Shown: positions 1-12,573, counted from the stretch's first letter. The stretch is 64,000 bases of DNA from Liopterus haemorrhoidalis (GCA_963971575.1 OZ020612.1:70553869-70617868), one strand, 5' to 3'. Program-made: numbers and translations. The notes: a model not told the origin generated them from the letters alone.

Positions 1-151
1 ACGGGAGCTCTGCAAAAATAATTTCGATATTGATTAAAATATGGTTTTAAAAAATCAGGGCAGTCCTCGGAATAAATATACGAAGGTCTGGATTTCTCTG
101 AAGAACTGTGTCAATTTTATTATTTAAATAAAGGCCGAAATCACGAGATAC

Positions 152-309
152 TTGTTTTATTTATTTATTTTTTATGGCCTTTGCTGTTTCGGCAATTAAC
201 CAGGATAATTTTTATTCTTTGAAACATTCCATGCTTGAACGGGATTCGAACCCCGAGACCTTAGCAACATAGAGCGCATGTGTTACCACTACGCTACGCC
301 GGTCGGTAT
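152..309 (-). mobile_element. tRNA-derived SINE
   Basis: On the minus strand there is a Pol III box A (TAGCGTAGTGG, near 285-295) and box B (GGTTCGAATCC, near 243-254) at tRNA spacing. A ~75-bp unrelated body follows and then an A/T-rich tail of ATAAATAA units. The T-arm carries an extra G and does not pair well, so this is a decayed tRNA-like head rather than a functional tRNA. It lies in the last Msp300 intron seen. Confidence 0.6.
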
Positions 310-505
310 TAAAATTATATTGTAATCCATCGACATTAGTTCTATGTATCTTTCCACTGACGTGTTGAGTTAAATGATTTATTTTTGTGCATATTATATA
401 TTTTTTACAAAGTATACAAAACAGTTGTTTTTCCTTAATAACTTGAAATGGATCAGTAAATCCATATTCTGTTAAAATCTGTTGTAAAAGATTTAATTCA
501 GCCAT
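310..505 (-). pseudogene. Zinc-finger fragment of a transposon or CGGBP1-like protein
   Basis: An open frame of about 65 residues starts MAELNLLQQILTEYGF and contains LFCILCKKYIICTKINHL followed by TQHVSGKIH: a C-x2-C ... H-x5-H finger of the type at the N-terminus of hAT transposases and the CGGBP1 family. The frame then runs into the SINE, so it is broken. It is too short for a full protein and has no supporting downstream domain. It lies inside an Msp300 intron in the same orientation. I read it as a transposase remnant. Confidence 0.4.
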
Positions 506-768
506 TTTAATATCTCCAAAATAATAAAAATATAAATAGCAATAATAAGAAATATGTCTACAAATTTTTCTTTCAGAAAGAAATATATTTTAAAAATGCT
601 ATAATTATTATTATTGTAAAAAAGTGAATATTAGTAGATAGATTCAAGATGTATGTTTAGTGAGCGCTCCCTGTATTTGTAATAACATCATCGCACTGTT
701 TTTATGGAAGGTCCAACGCATAAAAAAGGTTTAAACAATGGTTTAGTAAAAAAATAAAAACAACTCAC
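506..768. other. Intron sequence, nothing recognised
   Basis: AT-rich intron between the zinc-finger fragment and the exon 19 donor. I see no gene, repeat boundary or regulatory motif. Confidence 0.6.
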
Positions 769-3700
769 CTGAATATCGTTCAAGGCATGTGTGATCTTCT
801 GAATATTGAAATGCAGTCCCGCCAAGGTAGTAACAGGTTCATCAGTGAACTGCGACCTCGCCAAAACACTCTTCACCTTGTCCAAAGTTTGACAGTAGTC
901 CTTCCACATCTCGGCATCCTGTTCCAGTTGTGCTCTTTGCGACTTGGCAGAATTCAACGTGTTCTTCAAAAGCTGAGTGTGCTGCTGTTGTTCCCTGCTT
1001 AATTCTTCTTGTTCAGATGGTGTTAAACTAGGCCATATCTTATCAGCTGCTTGCTGAATTTGTTGAGAAACTAATTCTTTCACATTTGTTTCTGTACTGA
1101 AGAATATTTTGTGTTCTTCTAAATCACCTAAAATATTTTCGAAATCAACTCCATCTTTACCATTTTGCAGACGAATTTCTGCTTCTTTTACCCAAGCATG
1201 CAACTTATCAGTAAGAGCAGTGTATTCCAATCTTAATTGTTTGTTGTTTTCAAGATATTTGCCACGTTCTTGTAATTCTCTTGGCAAAGAAGTAAGCAAA
1301 GAGTTAGCTTCTGACAATTGATCTAATAGAGAACTTGGCATTCCATCTGTGTATCTGGAAGCTTCTTGTATTTGCCTCACTCTATCAAGATATTTGTTAA
1401 CATTTTCACTCAACTCATTATGGTTTTCAATTTCTTTTTCAACACTTCCCAAATCACGATTTAGAAGAGGTCTTGATCTTACTGCTGCCTCGTTAGAATG
1501 AAGCCAATCTAATATTTCTTCTAATTCAGCAGCTAGTTTTCTATGTTCAGCAGCTGCCATTTCATGTTGCTCTCTTTGTTTTTCAACAGTTCTACGTAGA
1601 GTTTGTAAAGATTGTTTCAGACTTTGCAACTGTTCAGTGATGGCATTTCTATCAGCTGCTGAACCATCCACAGCAATTTGCTGTCCTTTATCATTTGCAG
1701 CAGCTAAAAGAGCTTCACATTCTTGTATTTTGAGTATAATGTCATCGTATTTCTTGATCTTTTCTTGAACAGTTACACCTGGTTTTTCAATATCCCTAGC
1801 AATACCAGTATATTTTGTAATGAAGGTCATAATTTCTGTTATTAATGCCAAGTATTGTTCTCTCAACAACAATAGTTGACGGAGTTTAGCAATTTGATCT
1901 TCAATTGACTTTATTAGATCGTCTTGTTGGCCAATAATAGTCTGCAATTCAGCAGAGCTGGAGGCTGGTAATTCGACTAATTGTGCTTTGTTTGCTTTGA
2001 GGTCTCCTAAGATTTTCTCATATGCAGTTAACATGGTAGCAACATCTTCTACCTTAGCACCAATTGGACGGTTGAGGTCTTTTATTTCCTTTTGTATTTC
2101 TGTCATGAATTGTACCGTTTCTGCTATTTTGCTTGCAGCGTCTTTTTGCATTTGAATGCTGTCTCTTAATGCATTAGTACGTTCTTTAATGATACTTGCT
2201 ATACGCGCATGCTTATCTCTCATGGCTTTAAGTTGTTCTGAAAGACTTAGTTTGTCAGCTTCACTAACTGTTGGCAAAATAGCTTTGCCTTGTTCAGTAA
2301 TTTTATCAATATCATCTGATATTTGCATGGATTCTTTTTGAAGTTTTTCATATTTGGCCAGTTGTTCTTCTAGCACACCAATGTTAGCTGTACGAATTTC
2401 TGTAGATGTAGCAACTTCAGCTTCATTTAACCAGCGTTGACATTTGTCTACTTCAGCTTCGAATTGTTTTCTGCCTTGTAACAAATCACTTAAAGCAGAT
2501 ATCTTCTGATTAGATTCTTTCTTTAGATTTTCGTACTCTTCATTAACGCCATCTAATAATTTCTGTAGTCTTGCTCTGTCTTCCCCATTACATTCTTTAA
2601 GTAAATTATTTCCTTGTTTCAACAAGTTATTTAAGTCTCCTTTGCTGAACTCTTTTATGTCATTTTCGTGGGTTTTGTGTTGAACGATTTCTTGCTCAAC
2701 TTGTTGTGATTTTAAAGGTAAATACCCACTTAATTTGCGGATTTCTGAGTTTTTAGCTTTGAGCCAAGCGTGCGCTTTTTCAAGATCGAGTTCAAGCTTA
2801 CGCCTTGCTTTAGCAGCTGTTGACGTTTTATCTAATTCTGATTTCAATACATCAACTAATTCTTTTTGTTCTGTTTTCAGATTTTTAAGAGAACTTTCTA
2901 GTTGAGATTGTTCTGATGGTTCAAGTTCATTGATCATGTTTTCGACTCGTTTTACTAAGGTTTCTTGTAGAACAGATTTTCCTTCTGCTTCTTTCAATAG
3001 ACCTTTAAGGTGCTGTACTCTTTCATCTGCATTTTTACTTTCGTAACCCAACAGAACAGGTTTTTGTACTTCTATTAATTTTTCTTTAACCCAGTCTCTG
3101 GCTTGCTCAATTTCATCTCGAGTACCTTCTATTCCTTTTCTAGTCATTTCAAGAACTTGCACCTTACGCTGAAGTCTCTTAGAGATGTCATTATATCTTC
3201 TCTCCACAGATTTCAGTTGTTCTTCAACCTGTTGTGAATCTAGGTTACTGACAACATCAATAACTTCACCAGCTAGACGTTTGATGTCTTCTAATTTTTT
3301 GGGTCCTTGTTCTTCAAATTCTGATTGAAGTTCAATAATGGCTGATTGTTTCTGAGCACAATTAAGACCAGAACCTTTATCGACAGTTTCTGATCTCTTG
3401 AGTAGATTATCTAACCAACTATGCATAACTTGAACGTGTTGTCTATAGTCCTCAATCAAATTTTGACCAGCTTGTTTGTTGGCAATTGCTGCACTTAATT
3501 CATCTTCTAAGTTATTCAGCATTCCTTCAATGTCTGACTCGTCGTCTTCTAAACCAGATAATTCTGTTAGAAGTTGAGTGCGACGATCTCCAATTGTATT
3601 AAGAAGTTCGTTCATTGAACTCAGTTCTGCTTTAGCAGCTTCAGGGCGAAGTTTTGTTGGACGTGATGACCATTCAGTTACAGCAACGTGTTGTGTGTTT

Positions 3701-3786
3701 ATCCAATCTTGTAAGGAAGCACGTTGTTTTTGTAGCTCTTCTAGCTCGGATACTGTTGTAGTTAAACCACTCAAATGAGATTGTAC
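769..3786 (-). CDS. Msp300: Msp300 exon 19: rod (residues 6102-7107), continues off window
   Basis: A 3,018-nt phase 0/0 exon starting VQSHLSGLTTTVSELEELQK and ending LNDIQ at donor GTGAGT (768). It is open for 1,006 codons. It has about nine spectrin-like repeats, mostly degenerate, with helix segments such as EEILDWLHSNEAAVRS and ALTDKLHAWVKEAEIRL. The next exon lies below position 1. No KASH or transmembrane segment occurs here, so the C-terminus is outside the window. Confidence 0.95.
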
Positions 3787-4104
3787 CTGAAAAATTGAAT
3801 ACATCTTGTTAAAGATTTATTTTTTGGTCGATAAATGTTGAATATTTAAATTGAATAAAAATACAGCCTTAATAATATAATTAGCAAATAATATATTAAT
3901 CAAACATATGAATTAAACTAAAATTGCGGCAATAGATGGCTTCACAAGGGAAGTCAACTGCGAGGGGGGCGCTGACGTGAGACCCAAAACGGCGCAAAAT
4001 TCCAAATGAATGTAATAGTAGTTTAATAATCACGATCGACCTTTTTTTGAGTCTTGGTTTTTAAAATAGTGTTTAAAATTAGGTGGTTAAATTGCATGCA
4101 TTAC
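3787..4104. other. Msp300 intron 18
   Basis: A 318-nt intron between exons 18 and 19. It has a modest GC-richer patch near 3940-4000, but no repeat or RNA gene I can name. Confidence 0.7.
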
Positions 4105-4215
4105 CTTATCGACCATATCATGGAGTTTCACAACAAATCCTTTGGATATAAGATCATCAAACAATACTTTTAGTCTGATATCACTCTCATTGGATACTAC
4201 TGGACCCTTGGACGG
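4105..4215 (-). CDS. Msp300: Msp300 exon 18: short linker exon (residues 6065-6101)
   Basis: A 111-nt phase 0/0 exon encoding PSKGPVVSNESDIRLKVLFD then DLISKGFVVKLHDMVDK. It follows exon 17 after a 207-nt intron; the acceptor is AATTAG and the donor GTAATG. It has no domain I recognise; with exon 17 it forms a ~95-residue non-spectrin insert in the rod. Frame-neutral, so a possible cassette. Confidence 0.84.
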
Positions 4216-4422
4216 CTAATTAACAAGCAAATAAAACACATGCAAGATTAACCAAAACATGCTCTTTAAGTAGTCAAATAAAATCAATTCACAAAAAACT
4301 AGCAAAGTAATTAAAAAATATAGTTATATAATAGCAAGATAACTCTATTTAGTAAGAGCAACAATACTAAATATTTGAATATTACACAAAAAAATTAATT
4401 ACGAGTAGATATTAAGAATTAC

Positions 4423-4596
4423 CTGATCGATAAGATCTTCTAGCCGAGCTCGGACGACCAATTCTTGATGAGGAATTGGAGCTGGCATTGCATCTTGAGG
4501 ACTACTTGGTCTGCTGATGCATGCAGTGGCTGCTTCGCATGCTTGGACTGCTACTGCAAGTCTTGATTTTTCAGCTTGCAGTTTATTGTGTAAATT
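4423..4596 (-). CDS. Msp300: Msp300 exon 17: linker exon (residues 6007-6064)
   Basis: A 174-nt phase 0/0 exon encoding NLHNKLQAEKSRLAVAVQAC, then EAATACISRPSSPQDAMPAP, then HQELVVRARLEDLIDQ. The Pro/Ser-rich centre (SRPSSPQDAMPAPIP) is not spectrin-like and looks like a flexible hinge. The acceptor is TTCCAG and the donor GTAATT. As a frame-neutral cassette it may be alternatively spliced. It is flanked upstream by the heptanucleotide satellite intron. Confidence 0.88.
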
Positions 4597-4674
4597 CTGG
4601 AAAAAATAATTTATCGATATGACACAGTTATATCGTCATTGTGAGGTGTATGCTAATTATGCAATGAAAGATAC

Positions 4675-5924
4675 AATCTTTGAATTTTTGAATTTTTCAA
4701 ATTTTGAATTTTGAATTAAATTTTTGATTTTTTGAATTTTTGATTTTTGAATTTTTGGATTTTTGGATTTTTGATTTTTGGATTTTTGGATTTTTGGATT
4801 TTTGGATTTTTTGATTTTTTGAATTTTTGAAAATACAGAATTTTTGAATTTTGGATTTTTGGATTTTTTATTTTTGGATTTTTGGATTTTGGATTTTGGA
4901 TTTTTGGATTTTTGGATTTTTGGATTTTTGGATTTTTGGATTTTTTGATTTTTATTGAATTTTTGGATTTTGGATTTTGAATTTTTGGATTTTGGATTTT
5001 GGATTTTGGATTTTGGATTTTGAATTTTGAATTTTGGATTTTGGATTTTGGATTTTGGATTTTGGATTTTGAATTTTGAATTTTGATTTTGGATTTTGGA
5101 TTTTGGATTTTGGATTTTGGATTTTGGTTTTTGATTTTGGATTTTGGATTTTGGATTTTGGATTTTGGATTTTGGATTTTGGATTTTTGGATTTTTGGAT
5201 TTTGGATTTTGGATTTTGGATTTTGGATTTTGGATTTTGATTTTGGATTTTGGATTTTGGATTTTGGATTTTGGATTTTGGATTTTGGATTTTGGATTTT
5301 GGATTTTGAATTTTGAATTTTGATTTTGGATTTTGGATTTTGGATTTTGGATTTTGGATTTTGGATTTTGGATTTTGGATTTTGGATTTTCGATTTTCGA
5401 TTTTCGATTTTCGATTTTCGATTTTCGATTTTGGATTTTGGATTTTGGATTTTGGATTTTGGATTTTGGATTTTGGATTTTGGATTTTGGATTTTGGATT
5501 TTGATTTTGGATTTTGGATTTTGGATTTTGGATTTTGAATTTTGGATTTTGGATTTTGGATTTTGGATTTTGAATTTTGGATTTTGGATTTTGAATTTGG
5601 ATTTGGATTTTGGATTTTGGATTTTGGATTTTGGATTTTGGATTTTGGATTTTGGATTTTGATTTTGGATTTTGGATTTTGGATTTTGGATTTTGGATTT
5701 TGGATTTTGATTTTTGGATTTTTGGATTTTTGGATTTTTGGATTTTGGATTTTGGATTTTGGATTTTGGATTTTGGATTTTGGATTTTGGATTTTGAATT
5801 TTGAATTTTGGATTTTGGATTTTGGATTTTGAATTTTGGATTTTGGATTTTGGATTTTGAATTTTGGATTTTGGATTTTGGATTTTGGATTTTGAATTTT
5901 GGATTTTGAATTTTGAATTTTTGA
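4675..5924. repeat. Heptanucleotide satellite (GGATTTT)n in Msp300 intron 16
   Basis: About 1.25 kb of imperfect tandem repeats. From roughly 4970 to 5920 the unit is the 7-mer ATTTTGG; from 4740 to 4960 it is mostly an 8-mer with one more T. Variants are GAATTTT units and a block of CGATTTT units near 5388-5425. Because 7 is not a multiple of 3 and the unit has no stop in any phase, the array reads as long open frames on both strands (Asn-Pro-Lys-Ser-Lys-Ile-Gln type on the minus strand, Ile-Leu-Asp-Phe-Gly-Phe type on the plus). These are artefacts of the repeat. It is not the insect telomeric unit TTAGG. Confidence 0.95.
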
Positions 5925-6094
5925 CTTGTGTAAGCATGTTGTCATGTATTTAACACGAATAAATATATTATTATATTGCACTATTGTAACGCGCGTGAAA
6001 TCAAAAATCTGACCTGTCAAATTAATATTCAACTGATACGCTCGACAATATTTCGTGTTCCCCTTTTTAGTTTGATTATAAAACTAATGCTTAC

Positions 6095-9000
6095 CTTAGC
6101 ACTTTCCAGTTGTTGCTGGGCTTCTTTCAAATTATTTACTGGAGTATCCAATTCTTGATTTATAATCGGTTCATACGTATCTAAATTTTTCATTATGCTC
6201 TCCAGAGTATCTTCGTACTCTTGGAATTTAGCCAAAGATTCCATCAAACGGTTCTTAATTTGAATTGCCGTGTGTAGCAATGAGTTGTAACTATCTTGAA
6301 CATTGCTAAGTTGTTTCTCAATTGTTGCTTCAATAGATGGAGTGGTTGCAACATATCGCTTTATTTGTCCATGTCCCTTGGCCTTGACATCATCTAAGGT
6401 CTTCTGGTATTTCTGGATATCATCCAATAATGCTTCATGTTGGGTAATTTGTTCTTGAGTCTGTTCTCTATTTGTGATATATAGAGAATTATGCGCCATT
6501 AACTGGAAGGAAATTTGCAGTAACCATTTCTCAGTATCTTGAAGACTCTGGTGATATAACAAATACTCCTGCATTTCACTTTCAAGTTGTTCTTTTCTAG
6601 CTTTACAGCCAGCTGTTAGTTTGTCATAACGTTGTTGAAGTTGTTTTACTTCATCCAAAACAGCTGGACGTTTGGACCACTTAGATAATTCCGTTGCTTC
6701 TGACAGCAAGTGCTCCAGTTCTGGTTGTTTCTTCAAAACTTCTTCTTGTAAATGTTTGTATCTTTCTAACAAAGTCTTCATCTCGCCAAGTTCACCTTTA
6801 GTGTCTGGAATTTGTTGTAAGTTTCCTTCGATCTCAGATATCCAGCTTTGTAGGCGAAGCTTGTAGTCGTTATAGTCTTCCCAACGGGTTAAGGCAGCTT
6901 TAAGTTGAGCTTGTACAGAAGTTAAGTCCATTGTTAGTTGATCCCAACTATTTCTTAAGGTCTTCATATCTTCACGCAAGTTATCTTGCTTGTCTGCTGG
7001 TGTTGTATTAATGGCTTTGGTGAAAGCATCTTGCAAGATAGATAATAAATGTTGTCCCTCTGTCATGCGAGTGGAAACTAGTCTTATAGTTTCTAATTTG
7101 TCTCTAGTGCTTGCTTCATCACCCACACCAATGCAGTCTTGCACTGTGCCATGAGCTGTGTACAACCAGGATTCCAATTTTTCTTTCGCTTTCAAGAATT
7201 CTGTATGGTCTGATAAGTTCTTTTCTACCTTCGATACCAATCCTTGTACACTGGTAAGAAGGTTAGTGTAAGCTCCTTGGAGTTGTACTGTTTGGTCTCT
7301 AACCCATGAACAAGCGCTCATTTCCATTAGTGATTCGCAAGAATCACTCACTTCTTCCATGAGAGACTTCTGTGCTACAACTTCTTCTAAAAGTTGTTTG
7401 CATCTTTCTAAATCTTGTGGGGTCTTTTTGTCCTCTTTAAGTTCATCGTCTACCTTCTTTTGATATATTTCAATCCATTTCTTCATCTTATCATGTGAGT
7501 TGGTGTAATCATTCCAAGCTGCAATACATTTGCTCAGTGACTTTTGTGTTTCTTTACAAATCAATTGAAGACCTTCCCAATCTTGTTTGAGTTGTTCAAT
7601 TTCTTGCCTAAGCATATCTTGGCCTTCACTACCTGTTGTTTTCATAACTGAAATACTTAAAGTGATTGTCTTTTCCAACAGAGCTTCTCCTTCAGGCATT
7701 GATTTAGTAATTTCGTTCATCTTATGTTCTTTTGCAATAATTTGTTGTTTTTCTTCATGCAGATCAGAACACTGTTGAACATCAATACGAATTCTGCGTA
7801 CCCAGTCGAAAGTATCAATGTAAGCTTGCTTGTATTGTTCATGTTCTTTAACTTGTTCTTCCAAATTAGAAATAGTTTTAGCAACCAAATCTTTAAGATT
7901 TTGATACTTCTTTAAGTTTGCTTCAAATTCATCTCTTGGCAGGCTTTGGTCTTCATCTAATTTAGATTTAACTTTTTCGCATAGTTCACTATGTGAGATA
8001 ATTTCTCTTTGCAATGATCGGAATTTCTCTAATTTAGCTCTCTTCTCACTTAAATCGTTTAAGAAAGCTTCATCGGACTGAACTTGGTGTTCGATTTCAG
8101 CCAACCAATCTGACAATAATTTATGTGCTTTGTGGATTTCTTCTAACTGAGCTGCACGAGTAGATAATTTTTGTCTCACATCATGAACGTCCACTAATAA
8201 TTTCTCAAGATCTTGCTTTAGATTTTCAGTATCTTCTTGTATTTTTGCTGCGCCAGCTTGTTCGGTGTTCATTATAACTTTCTCTTTAAGCTCCAAGGCA
8301 TAACGCAGTTTGTTCTGTCCTTGCTCCAGTGAATTACGAATGGTGTTAATGGTCTGCAATTTGTTATTTACTTCCACTAAAGTATTAGGAATACCTTGAC
8401 ATTCGTTTAATTTATCCCTTGTTCTTTCGATCCAGTCTTGACACTCCTGGTAGAGTGTATAATGTTGTTGATGTTCTTGATAATGTAATTCTAATCTGCG
8501 CATAATTTCTTTAGCCATTGATAGTAAAGCATTGTACTTTGTTGTCATCTGAGTTACCGCATTACTGATTCTGGTATCGGCGCAAGTTTCAAGTAATACT
8601 TGGGCTCTCATATTTAGCTTATCGAGTTCTTTTTGCCAGTCGAATAATGTTTGTAGCTGAACTTGGAATTGTTCGAGGACGTTTTTCTTATCTTCCAAAT
8701 TATCCTGTAATTTGTTGTAGGATTGACAAAGAGCTTCTGTTTGTGTAAGCCATTCTGAAGCTTCTTGATATTGATTTTCATAATCAGCCCATTTGACAAT
8801 ACCAACTTCTAGTAAATTCTTTGTATGATTCAATGATTCAACATATGTGTCATATTCTTCTTGAAGAAGAGCAACTTCTTCTTCAATGATTTCTTTATCT
8901 TCATCATCAGCAACTTGACAGGCAACATCTCCTTGTTCCAAAGCTTTCTCTAATTTCTTCTGACCTTCTGGAAGTTCGTTTTGTAATGCTTTAAGTTGTG

Positions 9001-10155
9001 ATAGTTTGCTTCCAAGTGATTCTTTATCACCGGTAGGCTCAGAACATTTACTCAACCGCTCTTTGGCTAGACGGATCCATTGTACAAAATCATTTCCTGC
9101 ATCGATGAATGCTTGATGTTGTTCAACTGTTTCTTTTTGTTTGGCATAGAGTTCTTTAGCTTGTTTACTGAGTGTTTCATATTTACTTGAAATTTCTGAT
9201 GCTGGCGCGGCCTGTTGTAAGTCTTCAGCCTTAGATGTTACTGACTGTATCATTGGTTCGAAGGATACAATATCTTGTACAATAGAATTAGTTTGACGTA
9301 GAGTTGCCTTACGTTCTCCAATTGGTAGGGAACTGAGACCTGCAGCTTGTCCCTTTTTAGCTTTAACAACTTTCTGTTCACATACTTGCTGTAATTTTGC
9401 TTCACGGTCGGTAATCCATTGTTGAAGTTGAGAGTACGAACTACTGTAATCTGCCCATTGCAACAGGCTAGTCTCCAAATGTACTTTGGCTGTAGACATT
9501 TTTCTCACTAGACGATCCCACTCATTTTGTAAATCTCTCAATTCATTATTAATTACATCCCGTCCATCTGAACGAGTATTTCTCAATACTTTTTCGCCAC
9601 AGTTGACAGTAGCGTGTATTAAGTTTTGTCCTTCTTCTCTCTTGCGTAAAAGTTCTTGAATTTGCTGCAATCTTGCTTGAAGAACATCACGGGTACTTGT
9701 AGAACTACCTTCTGCACAAGTGTGTATGATTTCTTTAGCGTTTTCAATCCATGCTTTAGATTTCTCAAGATTTCCAGAATACTGTCTGTGTTGTTCTTCA
9801 TTTGTTTCCACTTTCTTCAACACATCTTTAGCAAGATTCACCTCTACTTGGTAACGTGAATTCAGATGTCTTAATTGATTATTTACGTATGTGTCCAAAT
9901 GTGAAGTTAATAGCACTGATGCGGATTCATTGAATTTGTCGATTTGTTCTTTTCCGCGTTCAAGTCTAGCAAGAATACCTTTAACCTCAGTAACTTGTTT
10001 TTGTTTTTCAGCCAATGTAGATGACAGAGCAAGCTTTTGATTCTTGGTTAGGATAGCGATTTGTTGCAACCAGTCACAAAGACGTTCATATTCTTCTTTA
10101 TAGTCACGCCAGTGTTGCAAAGTAGATTCCAAACGTTCTTTCTCTTCTTTTATAT
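6095..10155 (-). CDS. Msp300: Msp300 exon 16: long rod exon (residues 4653-6006)
   Basis: A 4,061-nt exon, 1,354 codons with no stop, starting D|IKEEKERLESTLQHW and ending QQQLESAK at donor GTAAGC. These are the most regular spectrin repeats in the gene, with helix-A motifs about every 110-115 residues: HWRDYKEEYERLCDWL, WADYSSSYSQLQQWI, WADYENQYQEASEWL, WNDYTNSHDKMKKWI, WEDYNDYKLRLQSWI. This W-x-x-Y/F...W pattern is typical of nesprin and dystrophin-like rods and implies about twelve repeats in tandem. Confidence 0.96.
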
Positions 10156-10278
10156 CTAGAATAAAAAATTCAACTTAGTAAAACATAAAAATTATGCGAC
10201 TTATCAGACATTTCTAAATTTCGATGTACAAAGGTTTGTTATAACTACAGAATTAACGGAACTATAAACTGAACTTAC

Positions 10279-10600
10279 CTTTGAATAATCTTTCAAAGCT
10301 TTCTCTCAAAGCCTTGTTATCCTTCCTGATTATTTCTTGTCCTTGAGGACTTGTTGAAGCAAGTACAACTTCAGCTGTATGGTCCAAATGTTCAGCTAAT
10401 AATTCACCTTGAGCCTGTTTGTTTAGGAGCGCTTCTAAAGGTGCTACGGCATTTTCAATGGCGAGTTTGTCGCTCAAACTACGTTGCTTCATGGATGGCA
10501 CCTTTTCGCGGGCACGATTCAGCCAGCGAGACAGTTCCTCAAACGCTTCTTTGTACACACGGTGGTCTCTGTATTGGTCTTCACGTTCCGATAACAATTT
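10279..10600 (-). CDS. Msp300: Msp300 exon 15: spectrin repeat (residues 4546-4652)
   Basis: A 322-nt exon with one spectrin repeat: KLLSEREDQYRDHRVYKEAF, EELSRWLNRAREKVPSM, and a C-terminal helix ending SFERLFK. It enters in phase 0 after TTTACAG and exits in phase 1 at donor GTAAGT. A 123-nt intron separates it from exon 16. Confidence 0.95.
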
Positions 10601-10716
10601 CTGTAAAGTATTAATATTTTTTTACAATGCTGAATTAAATTTGGTGCATAAAGGTAAGAAATAATTGTATCACATAAAATTAAGCATGTACAATACCGAA
10701 CTAGGGCGAAAATTTG

Positions 10717-11015
10717 TAAACTCCATTCACGATAAATATGAGATGACGTCACACTTGGTTAATTTTATTACCAAAGTCATAACGTAAATTAACCAACATG
10801 AAAGCATTACTCAGTTGTTACATTTAGTTACTACATGTTGCCACGTTGCCACGTTTAAATAGCATTGTTGAGTCGTATTTCTGTTTGACATATGAACGAG
10901 TGAGGTTAAACTTATATACGTAGTTGGATATAACCTAGCTTTTCTGACAATTTGCGAAGTGGCAACATAGCAATTTTTTATGACGTCATTGCATTCTTAT
11001 CGTAAATGGACTTTA
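10717..11015. mobile_element. MITE-like element with ~30-bp imperfect TIRs
   Basis: The left end (TCCATTCACGATAA ... ATGACGTCA near 10722-10750) matches the reverse complement of the right end near 10980-11010, with a few mismatches. TA is present at both outer edges but the target duplication is uncertain. It has no coding capacity. It lies in Msp300 intron 14, of which the remainder (11016-11451) shows nothing. Confidence 0.5.
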
Positions 11016-11451
11016 TTTAAATTTTAGTAGCGTAGTTGCTATAATAAATACAACTATATTATGAAGAAATAAGGGTAGGAATTGAATTTTTTATATTTTA
11101 TATTTGGGTACCGTCAACTAAAAATATTGAAAACCATTGCAGATGATCATGAGTGTCAAACTGGCCAATAGCAACGTATACTTTAGCGGCGTGCGACGCC
11201 ACCATGTGTGTTTTTTTTTTTATTAAGTTTATATGGAAAAAAAAAATTTAAAGAATAATTATAATATAGGTTTTTTTTCCTATTTTATTGTCAATTATTT
11301 TCTAGCGACACTTCAGAAATTTTGAATCTTCGCCACAAGGAAAAGCAGTGGTAAACCCTATCTTACCGTCGCGTTCGTTATTTGTATGAAAAATCATCCA
11401 GGGCCCAAATGATTGTGACACCCCTACTGTAGATAAAATTAATATATTTAC

Positions 11452-12573
11452 CTTAAGTTGTTCGGCGAGATTGTCAAATTTATCCAAAATTGCCTTAGCC
11501 TGGGAAGCCGCTTGTGTTTGCTGTCCACTAGCCACCATTTCTGCTGCTTTAGCTTTTAAATTATCAACTTCAATTTTCTCACATCTGACTTTATCTTCCA
11601 CATTTTTAATTTTATCTAGCTGTTGTCTCTTTTCTGGCATGTAAGTTTGGAATTCAGATAATTCATTTACTTGGCTTTCCATCCATTCCACTGTTTTATT
11701 CAGTGCCTGAATCTGTTCCAGGAATCCAGCCCATCTGTTGATTGAATCATCTAATATGGATTTTGTTTCCATCATCTTGGAAGCTAATGCAGACCATTCT
11801 TCTTGGAGTTTGCCTAATGCTTGATTGATAGCATCATGACCAGATGGTGCTGTGTTTGCAAGAACTGTTTGTGCTAGTTCAACTAAACTTTGTACTTTAC
11901 CGAATCCTTCTTCTTTGTACAATAATAAATCTTGAATCGTTTCTAGTTTTCTTTCTAAATCTTTTTGAGATGATGCACTCAGATCTGAACAATAAGCGAG
12001 TTTATTCTTGATGTCTTCTAACCATTGTGTACATTCTGCGATTTGTGAATCAAAATCTTGGTGACTATTTACATACTGTTGCCAGCGAGAAGTGAGATCT
12101 TTAACTTTACTACATACTTGTTGGTATTTAACCCCCAATTCTGATATTTGAGAAATTCTTGTACCAACGGTACCTTTGTTTAATTGTTGTGCTCTCTCAG
12201 TAACAGTATCAATTTCCAATTCTTTGGCTCTGACTTCACCTTGAAGAGCTTTTAATATCTCAAGTTGTTCTTTCTTTTCTTTGGCTGTTGCTTTTAAGTC
12301 AACTGTATGAAGTTTTGTATCTGTTTCTCTTATCCATGCCAAACACTGGTCTTTGAGTGCTTCATATTCAGACCATCCTTCAAGTTTGTTTTCGATTGCT
12401 TCGATTGTCGAGTTGACAGCAGAAACGAGGCTTTCCCATTCTTGTTGAGATGAATCAATTTGTGAACGAATGTTTACTTGACCAGATTCTATTGTGCCTG
12501 GAATTACTTTGTCGCCTAACTGACGAATTTGGACGATACGCGATTCTTCTTCAGGAAGGTTAATCTGAATATT
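11452..12573 (-). CDS. Msp300: Msp300 exon 14: spectrin-like rod (residues 4172-4545)
   Basis: A 1,122-nt phase 0/0 exon starting NIQINLPEEESRIVQIRQLG. The coding part runs upstream of the first Met and is open throughout. It encodes about three spectrin repeats, including HQDFDSQIAECTQWLEDIKN and FLEQIQALNKTVEWMESQV. It ends FDNLAEQLK at donor GTAAAT. Skipping it would keep the frame. Confidence 0.94.

Noticed and set aside
241..305. A functional tRNA gene
   Set aside because: Box A and box B are good, but the T-arm has an extra base and the acceptor arm does not pair; it is attached to a SINE body and tail.
4657..6032. Two >400-codon minus-strand open frames rich in Asn-Pro-Lys-Ser, and plus-strand frames rich in Ile-Leu-Asp-Phe-Gly
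   Set aside because: They are readings of a stop-free heptanucleotide satellite; the same unit is open in several frames, which real genes are not.
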